NCBI RefSeq assembly: GCF_900185645.1
Contig: NZ_FYAM01000023.1
Span: 558,001 to 622,000, forward strand
Direction of reading: 5' to 3'
DNA: 64,000 nt
Origin: Clostridium sp. BSD9I1
Lineage (GTDB): Bacteria > Bacillota > Clostridia > Clostridiales > Clostridiaceae
This document shows, in pieces, positions 27,841 to 36,373 of this stretch. A model generated the notes under the pieces. That model worked only from the letters and a program-made list of their open reading frames with translations. It did no database searches and had not been told where the DNA came from. A program made the position numbers and the translations under genes. Numbering within the stretch: the first letter of the stretch is position 1; the number at the start of each line of letters is the position of its first letter.

Positions 27841-29121
27841 TTAATTAGCTTTTTCTAGTTCCTTAATATCTACACTTCTAGTATGTAATGTATGACTCCA
27901 TTCCTTGTCATTCTTACGAATTATTCCTTGGATTGATATAGGTAGCCAAGTAATAGAGTATATAGGATATATCAAATAATACAAGAATATTTTAAAATTT
28001 AATTTTTTATCTAATATTAATATAAAAGGAGTATATATAAATTGTAATATGGCAATAAGAAGTCCAATTATAGTTACCATATTAAAATTCAAATTAGCAA
28101 TTCCATTCATATTCTGTAAATTAGAAATTATATTGAATACCTTAACTCCTTGGTTAAATCCTGCTATTGCCATAGATATTCCAAGCAATATTATTACGAT
28201 TGGCTGTATACTGTAAAGTGCACAATCTAATGCAATAAAATTGAACTCTTTTATAGCTTTCTTTAAAAGCTTAAAGAAATATCTGTCAGCCACATCTGCA
28301 AACCCCTGCATCCATCTTCTTCTTTGAAACCAAGATTGAACTAAAGTTAATGGCTTTTCATCATAAATTTTAGCATCATGAGCCCATCCTACTTTATGCC
28401 CATTAAGAACTAACTTGCAAGTAAACTCTAGGTCTTCTGTAAGACAAGTAGCTCCCCATCCAAGTTCTCTTAATATGTCAGTTTCAATACAAAAGCCTGT
28501 TCCGCCCAATTGATTTGAAAGTCCCAAATTGCTTCTTGAGAGCTGAAACATTCTATTTGATGTCCAAAATGAAATAGAATAACTCCCTGTTATCCATGTA
28601 TCGGTAGGATTTTTACTGTCTAAATATCCCTGTACCACTCTAAATCCTTGACACATTTTCTTGTTAATTTCATTCAAAAAGTCCTTATGTACGAGATTAT
28701 CAGCATCAAATATTGCGACAGCATCGTATTTTTTATCCATTTTAAATATATTATTGAACATCCATTCTAGAGCGTAACCTTTTCCTCTTTTTTCTTTATT
28801 AAATCTTTCATAAACTATAGCTCCTTTTGAGCTTGCCTTTGCAGCAGTCTGATCTGTACAATTATCAGCTATAACAAATATATCATACAATTCTCTAGGA
28901 TAATCCAGCTTGTGTAAACTATCCACAATATTACCTATAACTATCTCCTCATTATGGGCTGCTACAATTAAGGCAAAACTTTTTTGTGGATTTACTTTTG
29001 TATTATCCCTCTTTCTCCAAATCCCAAAAAAAGATATGCAAAGATAATACATAGAAATTGTAAAGACCACTAATGTAAATACTCTGGAAGTAAAATATAT
29101 TATATTTCCTATTAACTCCAC
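27841..29121 (-). CDS. Membrane-bound family 2 glycosyltransferase
   Basis: 426-aa processive-type GT2. One N-terminal membrane helix, then FALIVAAHNEE, VIADNCTDQTA, AIFDADNLVHKDF (DxD-like), TEDLEFTCKLV (catalytic TED) and QRRRWMQGF (QxxRW), with three or four membrane helices from about 290 on. These motifs are those of cellulose synthase/PgaC-like enzymes that build and export a polysaccharide. The sugar is not deducible. It is monocistronic, lacking other polysaccharide genes beside it. Confidence 0.85.
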   Translation of the reverse strand: MELIGNIIYFTSRVFTLVVFTISMYYLCISFFGIWRKRDNTKVNPQKSFALIVAAHNEEIVIGNIVDSLHKLDYPRELYDIFVIADNCTDQTAAKASSKGAIVYERFNKEKRGKGYALEWMFNNIFKMDKKYDAVAIFDADNLVHKDFLNEINKKMCQGFRVVQGYLDSKNPTDTWITGSYSISFWTSNRMFQLSRSNLGLSNQLGGTGFCIETDILRELGWGATCLTEDLEFTCKLVLNGHKVGWAHDAKIYDEKPLTLVQSWFQRRRWMQGFADVADRYFFKLLKKAIKEFNFIALDCALYSIQPIVIILLGISMAIAGFNQGVKVFNIISNLQNMNGIANLNFNMVTIIGLLIAILQFIYTPFILILDKKLNFKIFLYYLIYPIYSITWLPISIQGIIRKNDKEWSHTLHTRSVDIKELEKAN

Positions 29122-29328
29122 TTAAAAATCCCCCCTAATTCACAGATATTTTAGCATAAATACACCGTAATTACTATAGAGATGTTATAATATTTTTTAA
29201 TTATTTTATATTTATAAGAAAAACTATGGAATAGTTAGATAAACAATAAAATTATTATTTTAATCCCATATAATCTTAAGTATTCCTTTATAATTAAATA
29301 TTATCCATTTTAAACTCTTTTATAACCT

Positions 29329-29357
29329 TTGATATATATTAATAAAAATGTTATAAT
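29329..29357 (+). promoter_or_regulatory. Sigma-A-type promoter of the small plus-strand unit
   Basis: TTGATA (29329-29334), 17 nt, TATAAT (29352-29357). Transcription would begin near 29364 and run into the structured leader and the 46-aa ORF. Confidence 0.65.
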
Positions 29358-29363
29358 ATTATA

Positions 29364-29510
29364 AATAAAGTATATAATATTATTATATATCTAAAAAAGG
29401 GGGTAGAGCCTTATGAGGCGCTACGAACTGATTTATTTTGTAGACTTGAGAAGGCTTCATAAAAAAGATGAATCCTTCTGGTAAACCTAAAATCCTTTTT
29501 TAAATTAATA
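29364..29510 (+). promoter_or_regulatory. Structured 5' leader, candidate riboswitch-like element
   Basis: Three helices arranged as a three-way junction: P1 TAAAAAAGG (29392-29400) with CCTTTTTTA (29494-29502 region); P2 GTAG-A-GCC TTATGA GGC-G-CTAC (29403-29424); P3 GAAGG-C-TTCAT, loop AAAAAAG, ATGAA-T-CCTTC (29450-29478). Junction strands are long and contain GAACTG and TGGTAAACC. I compared it from memory with T-box, lysine, c-di-GMP-I and -II, SAM, TPP, purine, preQ1 and fluoride consensus features and found no match. Position before an RBS and ORF suggests control of the small gene. Confidence 0.5.
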
Positions 29511-29530
29511 TTCTTAAGGAGGATTTAGGT

Positions 29531-29671
29531 ATGGAAACTTTAATAAAAAAAGAAGAAACTTTATTGGTATCAAATAATAAAAAAAATGAATCAAAAAAAG
29601 AGATAAAGACTTCAAAATCACTTACTTCACGTGAAGTAAATTTAAAAATGTATGATTATATGATATTTTAA
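29531..29671 (+). CDS. Hypothetical small protein, 46 aa, with leader and terminator
   Basis: Plus-strand ORF beginning METLIKKEETLLVSNN, a Lys/Glu/Asn/Ser-rich middle, and ending in SREVNLKMYDYMIF. TAAGGAGG ends 8 nt before the ATG. It is preceded by a sigma-A-type promoter and a folded leader and followed 5 nt later by a perfect 9-bp terminator. No cysteine, no signal peptide, no membrane helix; the C-terminal MYDYMIF is hydrophobic and aromatic. I do not recognise it. It could be a regulatory peptide, a leader peptide or a small stress protein; none is proven. Confidence 0.65.
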   Translation: METLIKKEETLLVSNNKKNESKKEIKTSKSLTSREVNLKMYDYMIF

Positions 29672-29673
29672 CT

Positions 29674-29706
29674 AAAGGAGGGATTACTACAATCCCTCCT
29701 TAATTT
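29674..29706. terminator. Bidirectional terminator between the small ORF and pilT
   Basis: GGAGGGATT, loop ACTAC, AATCCCTCC (29677-29699) followed by TTAATTTT on the plus strand. The minus-strand side also abuts the pilT stop codon at 29706. Confidence 0.85.
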
Positions 29707-30761
29707 TATAACATAGTTAACTTTTGAAACATTTCTCTATCAATGGAATACAATACAGCATCTTCATAACTTATTGCTTGCTTTTTATAAAGCTCTGCTA
29801 AATTCATATCCATAGTTTTCATCCCATATTTTGACCCAGTTTGAATCGAGGATTCAATTTGATATGTTTTTCCTTCTCTTATCATATTTTGTATCGCAGG
29901 CGTAGATATCATAACCTCTAAAGCTGCAGTTCTTCCATTTTGATCCAAACGCGGCACAAGTTGTTGAGATATTACTCCATTCAGCACCGCTGCCAATTGA
30001 ATCCTTATTTGTTGTTGTTGATAAGGAGGAAAAACATCTACTATTCTATCAATAGTTTTACTTGCTCCTATAGTATGTAATGTTGAAAATACTAAGTGCC
30101 CTGTTTCTGCAGCGGTAAGTGCTACAGATATTGTTTCTAGATCTCTCATTTCTCCTACTAATATAACATCTGGATCCTCTCTTAAAACAGATTTTAATGC
30201 TGCTGCATAACTCCTACTATCTTTACCAATTTCCCTTTGATTTATTATAGACTTATTATGCTTATGAAGGTATTCTATAGGATCTTCTAGGGTTATAATA
30301 TGAGATGCCCTATTTAAATTTATCTCATTTATCATTGCCGCCAGTGTAGTACTTTTACCAGACCCTGTAGGTCCAGTTACAATTACAAGTCCCCTTTGCT
30401 TCTCTGTAAGTTCTTTTACAACTGACGGAAACCCCAATTCGCTTAATAAAGGAACCTTAAGACCTACCGCTCTTAAAGCTATTGCATCACTACCTCTTTG
30501 TTTAAATACATTCACTCTAAATCTGCCAATTCCTGCTATAGAATAAGATGTATCAGCTTCACCTATTTTTTCATACTCTTCATAACTGTCTTGTAGTATC
30601 TCTTTAGCATAATTTTGCACATCTTCTGGTGTTAATTTTTCCCTGCCTATAGGTACAAGTTCACCATTTACTCTTACTATTGGAACTATACCTACTGTTA
30701 AATGTAAGTCAGATGCTCCTTCTTTGATAGTAATTTGTAATAAATCATTTAATAATATCAA
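29706..30761 (-). CDS. pilT: Type IV pilus twitching ATPase PilT
   Basis: 351-aa secretion ATPase that retracts type IV pili. N-terminal GASDLHLTVGIVP domain, Walker A GPTGSGKST at about 128-136, Asp box ITLEDPIEYLH, Walker B DVILVGEMRDLETI, His box GHLVFSTLHT and the PilT-type AIQNMIRE motif. No other pilus gene is in the window, so it is an orphan here; the rest of the machinery must be elsewhere or absent. The RBS is AGAAGGGAG. Confidence 0.93.
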   Translation of the reverse strand: MILLNDLLQITIKEGASDLHLTVGIVPIVRVNGELVPIGREKLTPEDVQNYAKEILQDSYEEYEKIGEADTSYSIAGIGRFRVNVFKQRGSDAIALRAVGLKVPLLSELGFPSVVKELTEKQRGLVIVTGPTGSGKSTTLAAMINEINLNRASHIITLEDPIEYLHKHNKSIINQREIGKDSRSYAAALKSVLREDPDVILVGEMRDLETISVALTAAETGHLVFSTLHTIGASKTIDRIVDVFPPYQQQQIRIQLAAVLNGVISQQLVPRLDQNGRTAALEVMISTPAIQNMIREGKTYQIESSIQTGSKYGMKTMDMNLAELYKKQAISYEDAVLYSIDREMFQKLTML

Positions 30762-31161
30762 TTTATTTCTCCCTTCTTCCTATGTACCTTTCCAAATTGA
30801 AATTTCCTTATAATACTTAACCTTAACATAAGTTTAGAATTTATTTATTTACTCCTAGAGTATTAGATTCTAAAAAATATAAAATCTTAAGAGAACACTT
30901 TAAATCATAATGCGATTAATACTGTTTTTACTTATGTCAATTACTTTTTTAGCTTTAGTAGAAATCTTCTTATCACTCCCTACATAGAGCATAGCTACAA
31001 AAATCCTATCATATTATTATTCGTAGATTTTTTAATAAAATTTAACAATTTCTTTGTTTTTATATTAAACATTTTGTTTTTAATGATATTTTATTACATC
31101 TCTAAATAATATTCAAAATATATTTACTATAAAATCAATAACTTACCAAAATACCACTTTA
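30762..31161. other. 400-nt non-coding AT-rich gap between pilT and sigK
   Basis: No convincing gene. It includes a short plus-strand frame (30910-30987, 25 hydrophobic residues starting MRLILFLLMS) without a good ribosome site, and the T-rich plus strand GATTTTTT near 31030. The upstream (promoter) side of pilT and the 3' side of sigK meet here. Confidence 0.5.
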
Positions 31162-31860
31162 TCATTTACCACCATTCATTTCCTTATATAACTTTTTCAA
31201 AGCTCTTTTTTCAATACGTGACACATAGGAGCGTGAAATCTTTAGCATTACTGCAATTTCTCTTTGTGTTTTAGGTTTTCCATCTATTAGTCCATATCTC
31301 ATTTCTATAACTGCTCTTTCTCTTTCCTGTAGCACTGAACTTATTTTACCATATAGCTTCTTTACCTGAATCTTATTTTCTACTATTTCTATTATAGAAT
31401 CTTCCTCACTGCTAAGTATATCCATTAATGAAATTTCATTGCCCTCCTTGTCTACTCCAATGGGATCCTGTAAATATACTTCCCCTTTAGATTTTTTGTT
31501 ATTTCTTATAAGCATTAATATCTCATTTTCTATACATTTAGCAGCATAGGTGGCAAGTCTTGTTCCTTTTCTTGTATCAAATGAATCAATGGCCTTAATT
31601 AATCCCACTGTACCAATCGAAATTAAATCATCCATATCTTTACCTGGATATGCATATTTTTTTACTATATGTGCTACGAGCCTTAAGTTTCTTTCCACTA
31701 ATACTCCTTTTGCTAGTACATCTCCATCTTTTAATTTGTTCAAATAATATTCCTCTTCTTTTTCATCTAGTGGCTTAGGGAAAGAATTAGAACCTGTTAC
31801 ATAAGCTGATAAAAACAATCCATTTCCCAATAAATTAAGGAGACAATCAAGTATAAACAT
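31162..31860 (-). CDS. sigK: Late mother-cell sigma factor pro-SigK
   Basis: 232-aa sigma factor for late mother-cell genes. Start ATG at 31860 lies 6 nt after GGAGG; the longer frame is not needed. The first about 20 residues (FILDCLLNLLGNGLFLSAY) are the hydrophobic pro-sequence; then PLDEKEEEYYLNKL, DLISIGTVGLIKAIDSFD and the region 4 segment ISRSYVSRIEKRALKKL. The frame is continuous, so no skin-type prophage interrupts it. Confidence 0.96.
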   Translation of the reverse strand: MFILDCLLNLLGNGLFLSAYVTGSNSFPKPLDEKEEEYYLNKLKDGDVLAKGVLVERNLRLVAHIVKKYAYPGKDMDDLISIGTVGLIKAIDSFDTRKGTRLATYAAKCIENEILMLIRNNKKSKGEVYLQDPIGVDKEGNEISLMDILSSEEDSIIEIVENKIQVKKLYGKISSVLQERERAVIEMRYGLIDGKPKTQREIAVMLKISRSYVSRIEKRALKKLYKEMNGGK

Positions 31861-31994
31861 AGTGCTTCCTCCAAACAATGCTTATTAATATAATATGTGT
31901 GTTTATACAAAAATGTGCTTGGCCACCTATTAGTTAACAAGAAATATATAGTCTATTAAAATTAAAGAAACATTTTTTATGCTAATACATTAAT

Positions 31995-32021
31995 AAAAAA
32001 TCGGATTAAATCCGATTTTTT
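31995..32021 (-). terminator. Terminator after the class B PBP gene
   Basis: AAAAAATCGGATT with AATCCGATTTTTT, minimal loop; about 15 nt past the stop. Confidence 0.85.
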
Positions 32022-32037
32022 ATCATTTTAATATCCT

Positions 32038-33684
32038 TTATTGATTTTTATTTATTAGATACTCTGCTATATCCCTAAATATTGGCGCTGCTGTAGTTCC
32101 ACCACCTTGTGTATCCTTATTTATATTTTTTACAAATATAACTACTGTATAAGATATATTTTCTTTTTTTAAAAATCCAATAAACCAACCATCTGAAAAC
32201 TTCTTGGTGATGTTTTCTCCTTTGTCATTTTTTATGACTTCATATCTTTCTGTAGTACCAGTTTTTCCGCCTACTTCTACTCCTTCTATACTTGCAGCCT
32301 TTGCTGTTCCATTTAGAACTACATTTTTCAAAGAATTTTCTATAATACTTGCTTGATTCTCAGTAAGTACTTGCTTGGGTTTTAAGCTAGGTGTATATGA
32401 AATAGTTTCGTTATCCTTTACAAATTCATTCAATATAACTGGCGGTACATACTTCCCTTTATTTACTATAGTATTTATTAAATTTAATGCTTCTAGAGGT
32501 GTAATTCTTAAATTTTGTCCTATTGACATAATTCCTAAAGTTCCATCTTCTGCCTTAGGATTCTTAACTTCAATATTCCCCTTTTGTTCCTTACTAAGCC
32601 CTAATACCTTTTCCAACAAATGCTGGTCATTGCATAACTGGTTTAGTTTATCGAAACCTACGTTTACTCCTATCTGTGAAAAGGTATCATTGCAGGAAAC
32701 CTCAAAGGCTTCATTTATATTTAACTTACCATGACGCTTATCTGTCTTTTTTTCATGAACTCCTGTACAAGTAAAGATTTTATTTTGAATATCTGGATAC
32801 CTTATTATTGCCCCTTCATATACTAGCGTTTTAAAAATTGATCCTGGGAAAAATCCATTTAAAGTTTCTGCACCTATAAGCACATTAGGTAAAGTCTCAT
32901 CCTTCTGTACTAAGGTTCTTATTTTTCCCGTTGATGGTTCAGAAATTACTACTCCTACTTGTTCATAATCACTATATTTTTCTTTAAGAAGCTTTCTTAT
33001 ATCATCTTGAAAATCACTATTCAATGTTGAAATTGTTTTATTTAACGAATCCACATTGTCACTTTTTTCTTCCGTTATATTTCCATCTAGATCTGAATTA
33101 TATATGTAAGAATTATTTGTGGAATCTTTAAACTTTTCATTTATGATCATTTCTAGACTATTTTTTTCTTTTAATGAACTATCTTGGGTATTTCTTATGT
33201 TAGTTAATACATTTTCTATTTTCCACACGTCTTTTCTTTCTACTTCATCATATTTATATAAATAAAATCCCTTTACACCTTTTATATTTTTCAATTTATC
33301 ATAAGTGTTTTTATCAATGTTAAAATAAAGCTTTTGACTGTTATTATTGTAATTTCCATTACTCAAATCATAACTTTCATCATAATTTTTTAATATGTAT
33401 ATAAATTTTAGAAACTCCTCATAGTTAGTATCTAAATTGTTTTTAGAAAAAACAGATGGCAATACAACTACACTATACTTAGAATTATAAGCTAATAAAT
33501 CTTTTCCGCTGTCATCTACTAACCTATAATTTAATTCCTCTCTTTTTTCCTTAAATTGATATTGAGAATCTGCCATTACACTATATTTTTCTCCATTACT
33601 ATATTGTATATGAAATATTCTTATATCCAATAAAAAAAAGATCATAAAAAATAAAAGACCTATTATAATACATCTTTTTTTCAT
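32038..33684 (-). CDS. Class B penicillin-binding protein (D,D-transpeptidase)
   Basis: 548-aa transpeptidase anchored by one N-terminal membrane helix (about 5-25). A dimerisation/pedestal region follows, and then the catalytic domain: SxxK as PGSIFKTL at about 280, SxN as VSCNDTFSQIG at about 335, KTG as GGKTGTTE at about 468. Acylated by beta-lactams. Length is short for PBP2 types and it lacks PASTA domains, unlike SpoVD. Position next to sigK suggests a sporulation or cortex role, but that is only context. Confidence 0.88.
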   Translation of the reverse strand: MKKRCIIIGLLFFMIFFLLDIRIFHIQYSNGEKYSVMADSQYQFKEKREELNYRLVDDSGKDLLAYNSKYSVVVLPSVFSKNNLDTNYEEFLKFIYILKNYDESYDLSNGNYNNNSQKLYFNIDKNTYDKLKNIKGVKGFYLYKYDEVERKDVWKIENVLTNIRNTQDSSLKEKNSLEMIINEKFKDSTNNSYIYNSDLDGNITEEKSDNVDSLNKTISTLNSDFQDDIRKLLKEKYSDYEQVGVVISEPSTGKIRTLVQKDETLPNVLIGAETLNGFFPGSIFKTLVYEGAIIRYPDIQNKIFTCTGVHEKKTDKRHGKLNINEAFEVSCNDTFSQIGVNVGFDKLNQLCNDQHLLEKVLGLSKEQKGNIEVKNPKAEDGTLGIMSIGQNLRITPLEALNLINTIVNKGKYVPPVILNEFVKDNETISYTPSLKPKQVLTENQASIIENSLKNVVLNGTAKAASIEGVEVGGKTGTTERYEVIKNDKGENITKKFSDGWFIGFLKKENISYTVVIFVKNINKDTQGGGTTAAPIFRDIAEYLINKNQ

Positions 33685-33765
33685 ATTACCACCTCCTGCA
33701 AGTTATAATAAAGATTAATTTTAACTCCTATTATATCCAACACAGCCTCTTTTATACTAAACACA

Positions 33766-33812
33766 AAAAAGGTATACAAAGCTGCTATTATTTAGAGCTT
33801 TATATACCTTTT
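33766..33812 (-). terminator. Terminator after udk
   Basis: AAAAGGTATA with TATACCTTTT and an inner AAGCT/AGCTT pair; 18 nt past the stop. Confidence 0.75.
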
Positions 33813-33829
33813 ATTTAACAAGCTTAGAA

Positions 33830-34459
33830 CTAGTTCTCGTTATTTAGAAGAAGTTGCCTTATATTCCCTGCAATTACATCTATGGCTACTTTATTCTGTC
33901 CACCTTCTGGTATTATTATATCAGCATATCTTTTACTTGGTTCAATAAACTGCATATGCATCGGTCTTACTACATTTAAGTATTGATTTATAACAGAATC
34001 AAGTGTTCTTCCTCTTTCTTTGATATCTCTTAGAAGTCTTCTTATAATTCTTACATCTGCATCAGTGTCAACATATATCTTAATATCTAAAAGTTCCCTT
34101 ACAGTTGGTTCTTGCAATACAAGTATGCCTTCTACTATTACTATATCTCTTGGTTCAACTTTAACAGTTTCTTTTTTTCTATTATGCGCTTCAAAATCAT
34201 ATATAGGTTTTTCTATATTCTCTCCTTGCATAATAGCTTTTAAATGCTTTACTAATAAAGAAGTATCAAAAGCATCTGGATGATCATAATTAGTTTTTAT
34301 TCTTTCTTCAAAAGAAAGATTACTTTGATCTTTATAATATGAATCCTGTTCTATCATAACCATGCAATTATCAGGAAACCTCTTACATATTTCTCTTGCA
34401 ATAGTGCTTTTACCTGAACCAGTACCACCTGTAATACCTATTAAAACTGGACGCTTCAT
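33830..34459 (-). CDS. udk: Uridine kinase
   Basis: 209-aa pyrimidine-salvage enzyme converting uridine and cytidine to UMP and CMP. Walker [13 protein letters not shown] at the N-terminus; [25 protein letters not shown] and the specific [12 protein letters not shown]. Normal length. Downstream of trhP in the conserved mltG-trmR-trhP-udk order. Confidence 0.97.
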   Translation of the reverse strand: MKRPVLIGITGGTGSGKSTIAREICKRFPDNCMVMIEQDSYYKDQSNLSFEERIKTNYDHPDAFDTSLLVKHLKAIMQGENIEKPIYDFEAHNRKKETVKVEPRDIVIVEGILVLQEPTVRELLDIKIYVDTDADVRIIRRLLRDIKERGRTLDSVINQYLNVVRPMHMQFIEPSKRYADIIIPEGGQNKVAIDVIAGNIRQLLLNNEN

Positions 34460-34496
34460 ATTATTTTCTCCCCTTAGATATAATATAATTTAACTA

Positions 34497-35714
34497 TTAC
34501 TTTTGCTTAATAAGCATATAATCTTTTTCTAGAACTTCATTAACCTTTGCTTTATAAATCATCTGTGCTACTGGGGTAGAATCTATCTTTTCTCCATCTT
34601 TATTAGTCAAGTCTTTAATCTTTATTTTAAAATTTGCTCCTGTAGGTCTTAAAATCTCTACAGTGTCCCCTTCAAATATCTTATTTCTTTGTTCTATAGT
34701 TGCAGTGCCACTATTTTCATCGTAATCTCTTACTATTCCCACTATATCATAATCCCTTATATAGGATGAATTTTCGTATATCTGACTATCCTTATCACCA
34801 AAGTAGAAGCCTGTATAATAATCTCTATGACTTGTCTTTAAGAGATTATCCATCCATTCTTCCTTGAACTTGTACTTTTCAGGATTTTCCATGTAACTAT
34901 CTAAAGCTTCTCTATATGATTTCACTACAGAAGCTACATAATAAGAGCTCTTCATTCTTCCTTCAATTTTAAAGGAATTTATGCCAGATTGCACTAGCTC
35001 TGGTATGTGTTTTATCATACATAAATCCTTTGAATTTAATAAATAAGTACCTTTGTCATCTTCAACTATTGGGAAATATTGATTTGGTCTTTTTTCTTCC
35101 ACTAAAAAATACTTATATCTGCAAGGCTGAGCGCACTCACCTCTATTAGAATCTCTACCAGTCATGTAGTTAGATATTAGACATCTTCCTGAATAAGACA
35201 TGCACATAGAGCCATGTACAAAGGCTTCTAAGTCACAATCCTCTGGTATGTTTTCTCTAACTCCTTTTATTTCTTCAAGGGATAATTCCCTTGCTAGTAC
35301 TATTCTTTTTACTCCTTGTTTATACCAAAAAGTAGCCGATTTATAGTTTACATTGTTTGCCTGAGTGCTTAAATGTATTTCTAAATTAGGTGCTACTTCC
35401 CTTGCCGTCATTATAATACCTGGGTCTGAAACAATTATAGCATCTACACCTGTATTGTATAAATTAACTAAATATTCTTCTAATCCATCTAAATCTTCAT
35501 TATGTGGAATTACATTTACAGTAACATACACCCTTTTCCCTCTTGTATGTGCAAACTCTATTCCTTCTTTTAACTCATCATCACTAAAATTATTTGCAAA
35601 AGCTCTTAAATTAAGCTTACTTCCACCTAAATATACTGCATCTGCACCAAATGTTATGGCGGTTTTTAACTTTTCCAAACTTCCTGCTGGTGCAAGTATT
35701 TCTGGTTTATTCAT
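34497..35714 (-). CDS. trhP: U32 peptidase-like tRNA 5-hydroxyuridine synthase (TrhP/YrrO type)
   Basis: 405-aa U32 family protein: LAPAGSLEKLKTAITFGADAVYLGG, HLSTQANNVNY, VHGSMCMSYSGRCLISNYM and GRDSNRGECAQPCRY, whose cysteines are the family cluster ligands. In Bacillus, the TrhP/YrrN-YrrO proteins install 5-hydroxyuridine at tRNA wobble U34, and TrmR methylates it. ATG 35714 follows GGAGGTTTGAAA. Overlaps trmR by 8 nt. Confidence 0.9.
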   Translation of the reverse strand: MNKPEILAPAGSLEKLKTAITFGADAVYLGGSKLNLRAFANNFSDDELKEGIEFAHTRGKRVYVTVNVIPHNEDLDGLEEYLVNLYNTGVDAIIVSDPGIIMTAREVAPNLEIHLSTQANNVNYKSATFWYKQGVKRIVLARELSLEEIKGVRENIPEDCDLEAFVHGSMCMSYSGRCLISNYMTGRDSNRGECAQPCRYKYFLVEEKRPNQYFPIVEDDKGTYLLNSKDLCMIKHIPELVQSGINSFKIEGRMKSSYYVASVVKSYREALDSYMENPEKYKFKEEWMDNLLKTSHRDYYTGFYFGDKDSQIYENSSYIRDYDIVGIVRDYDENSGTATIEQRNKIFEGDTVEILRPTGANFKIKIKDLTNKDGEKIDSTPVAQMIYKAKVNEVLEKDYMLIKQK

Positions 35715-36360
35715 TTTCAAACCTCCTTTTTATAACTGCTACCCCATCTCCCATAGGAATAACTGATGTTATAAAATCATCTTCAGAAACCATATTCAAA
35801 AATTCCCTCATACGTTTTACTATTGTAATTTTCCTTCTCTTTACGAGTTCGTCAGAGGCTACCATTCCTCTAAATAACACATTATCTGCTACTATAATAC
35901 CGTCTTTATTTAAAAGCCTTAAACAATGAGGTAAAAAATGGTTATAATGGCCCTTACCTGCATCCATAAAAATTAAATCATATTTTTCATCTAATTTTTC
36001 TAGGATTTCTAAGCAGTCTCCTTCTAAAATATCTATATTTTCCTTAAAACCAAAGTTTTCTATATTTTCTTTAGCCTGTTTTATCATTTCAGCATCTCTT
36101 TCAATAGTATCTATATGGAAGTCACCCTTAGAAACACTTGCCATAAGTATAGCTGAATATCCTATAGCTGTTCCTAATTCTAGTATTCTTAGAGGTTTTT
36201 TTATATCTATCATAAGCTCTAAAAATCTTCCTACTTCCTTGTGTATAATAGGCACTGAATTATCTCTAGCATATTTTTCTAAAGCATCAAGCTTTTCATT
36301 ATTTCCCTTTATGAGACTTCTTATAAATTCCTCCATATAATCATAGGCAATTGTGCTCAT
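35707..36360 (-). CDS. trmR: tRNA 5-hydroxyuridine methyltransferase (TrmR)
   Basis: 217-aa O-methyltransferase of the YrrM/COMT-like family: ILELGTAIGYSAILMA (SAM motif I), IDTIERDAEMIKQAKENIE, DLIFMDAGKGHYNHFLP and GIIVADNVLFRG with the metal-binding Asp residues. In B. subtilis TrmR makes 5-methoxyuridine from the ho5U product of TrhP. The gene overlap with trhP supports the same role here. Confidence 0.9.
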   Translation of the reverse strand: MSTIAYDYMEEFIRSLIKGNNEKLDALEKYARDNSVPIIHKEVGRFLELMIDIKKPLRILELGTAIGYSAILMASVSKGDFHIDTIERDAEMIKQAKENIENFGFKENIDILEGDCLEILEKLDEKYDLIFMDAGKGHYNHFLPHCLRLLNKDGIIVADNVLFRGMVASDELVKRRKITIVKRMREFLNMVSEDDFITSVIPMGDGVAVIKRRFENE

Positions 36361-36373
36361 TATAACCTCCTAC

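Noticed and set aside
29392-29502. Lysine, T-box or c-di-GMP riboswitch
   Set aside because: Some local similarity (GAGGCGC, GGTAAACC) but the required core motifs and overall architecture are missing, so no class is claimed.
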